Assembly (NCBI GenBank): GCA_947095585.1
Contig: OX352763.1
Location: forward strand, 116,539,908-116,603,907
Length of the DNA: 64,000 bases
Direction: 5' to 3'
DNA from: Nephrocerus scutellatus
Taxonomy: Eukaryota; Arthropoda; Insecta; Diptera; Pipunculidae
Shown here in pieces: positions 62,801 through 64,000 of the stretch (position 1 is the stretch's first letter; the number at the start of each line of letters is the position of its first letter). A program made the translations under genes and the position numbers. The notes beneath the pieces were generated by a model. The model saw only the letters and a program-made list of their open reading frames with translations. It did not search any database and was not told the origin of the DNA.

Positions 62801-64000
62801 AAGGGGGTGTGTACATCTCTAGTGCATTTAAAAAACACGGAATCATAGATAGTCTGTAGGTAACCTTAATCTCAACCAAACGAGAGGTAGACACTTATAG
62901 AGAATGTACTCTTTTGCATCTGTTTTATTTAAGCTCTGTTTCTGTAGACAGATTTACCTGATTGTGATGATATCTAAGGTCCCAATGGCCATCTTAATGA
63001 GTAAACGACAAGCAAAACAAATTTCTGATGCAAGTTTTTTGTGATTTTATAAGCCGACGTTAGTTAGAGTGAAAAAGTGTTTTACATCGGGCTCTTCCAT
63101 ACTTCAGTACACAACAGACATGCTACATGACCAAGAAAAGCCTAGCTCTTTGAAAGCTTAAGCGAGGTTTCGGTTTCGAGTTTTTAAGTTGCTCATGAAA
63201 AGCCCTACAAAGCCCGTAGGATAGACTAAGTTGTTTCTACAAAAAACCAATTCTAGCCGTGACCGTTGTCCAACTGACACTAGAAAAGGGCTTCTTCGAA
63301 GGCTCATAACATTTTCAAATCTTTATTTTATTCAGCTGTCAGTTATCCTCTATGCAACAAGCTAAAGTGGTATGCTTCCTTTTAGGCGTCAGTGTTGTGC
63401 GTTAAGTTTTTCCTGATTTCAAATATTTGGGTGAAAAAAACGAATTATGGTAAATTACAAAAAGTTCCTTCCTATATATTATTAACCCACATAACAAGAA
63501 ACAATTGAAAATGCAAGCCTATTTGTACCTATGAAACTTTACAAAAATTATTACCTACACTTTGATTGTAAATTTCATTTTGTCGTTTTATTTGACCTCC
63601 CAAACCATTCTTGGCTGTATGTGAAATTAAACTACAATATAACATTATGTCATTAGTTTAAAACATAAACATTGCGCGCATACATATACGGACACAAGGC
63701 AAAGAAATCAATTACAAAACGCATATAACATTATTATGCAGTACAATTAGGGGAAATTACCAATTTGTTGATTTCGTAATAGTTTAATTACTAAACAAAT
63801 TAACAACTAAGTACGTATAAGTATGTAATTACATGTAACACAAACACAAATAATAGTTATTAATGAAACAACATGTATTTAAATTAAACTGACAAAAATT
63901 CAATTTACTTGTAAGTAGGCAAATTATATATTGTATACAATATAGATATATACTCCTCGTGTATGTAATAGAAAAATAATTAAAAATCAATAATTATATA
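62801..64000 (+). other. AT-rich; no gene seen
   Basis: No coding, repeat or RNA-gene signal recognised. Confidence 0.5.

Overview
The window comes from a higher fly (Diptera, Schizophora; a tephritid fruit fly is my best guess). It carries the sex-determination homologue Sex-lethal (Sxl) on the plus strand. Six coding exons at 4738-4796, 28475-28520, 34373-34702, 34984-35091, 43617-43798 and 43914-44193 join in frame with consensus splice sites to give a 334-residue protein. It has a Gly-rich N-terminus, two adjacent RRM domains and a short Pro/Asn/Met-rich tail. It is recognised by near identity to SXL around MSHSLPSGM, RYAFSPQD, NLIVNYLPQDMTDRELYALF, GYSFGYAFVDF, RPGGESIKDTNLYVTNLP and KREEAQEAISALNNVIPEGG. 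No other host gene is recognised.

Layout. 1-4.7 kb is 5' flank or leader with a 207-bp tandem duplication and two short inverted-repeat elements. 4.8-28.5 kb is one very large intron between the exon encoding the N-terminus and the next 46-bp exon, filled with retrotransposon debris. 28.5-34.4 kb is the next intron, with mariner-like and non-LTR fragments and an 820-bp, 29-bp-unit minisatellite just before the RRM1 exon. 35.1-43.6 kb is the intron between RRM1 and RRM2, with more nested debris. 44.2-51.4 kb holds the 3' UTR, a satellite array built from a reverse-transcriptase motif, and possible alternative 3'-terminal Sxl exons. 52-64 kb is a mosaic of broken non-LTR elements and AT-rich sequence.

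Mobile-element content. At least five non-LTR retrotransposon families are present, none intact. Family A is CR1/Jockey-like, has many copies, and shares a characteristic 3' end ending in GCTAAGCATTATAAGGGTGC. Family B is RTE-like, with an APE endonuclease and a (TGATGA)-type tail. Family C is LOA-like, with RT, RNase H and a C-terminal Cys motif. Family D is Jockey-like. Family E is another APE-type element. There are also two Tc1/mariner-superfamily fragments, a tRNA-derived SINE-like sequence, MITE-like elements and several minisatellites. A separate reading frame combines a 2A-like motif with a PHD-like zinc finger.

The host biology is a single gene. SXL binds U-rich RNA. In Drosophila it is the female-specific master switch; outside Drosophilidae it is generally expressed in both sexes. 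The large 4.8-28.5 kb interval is where Drosophila has its male-specific poison exon, and I saw no equivalent here. Boundaries of repeat fragments are approximate because they were judged by eye. Clade names were assigned from remembered protein motifs, not from a search.
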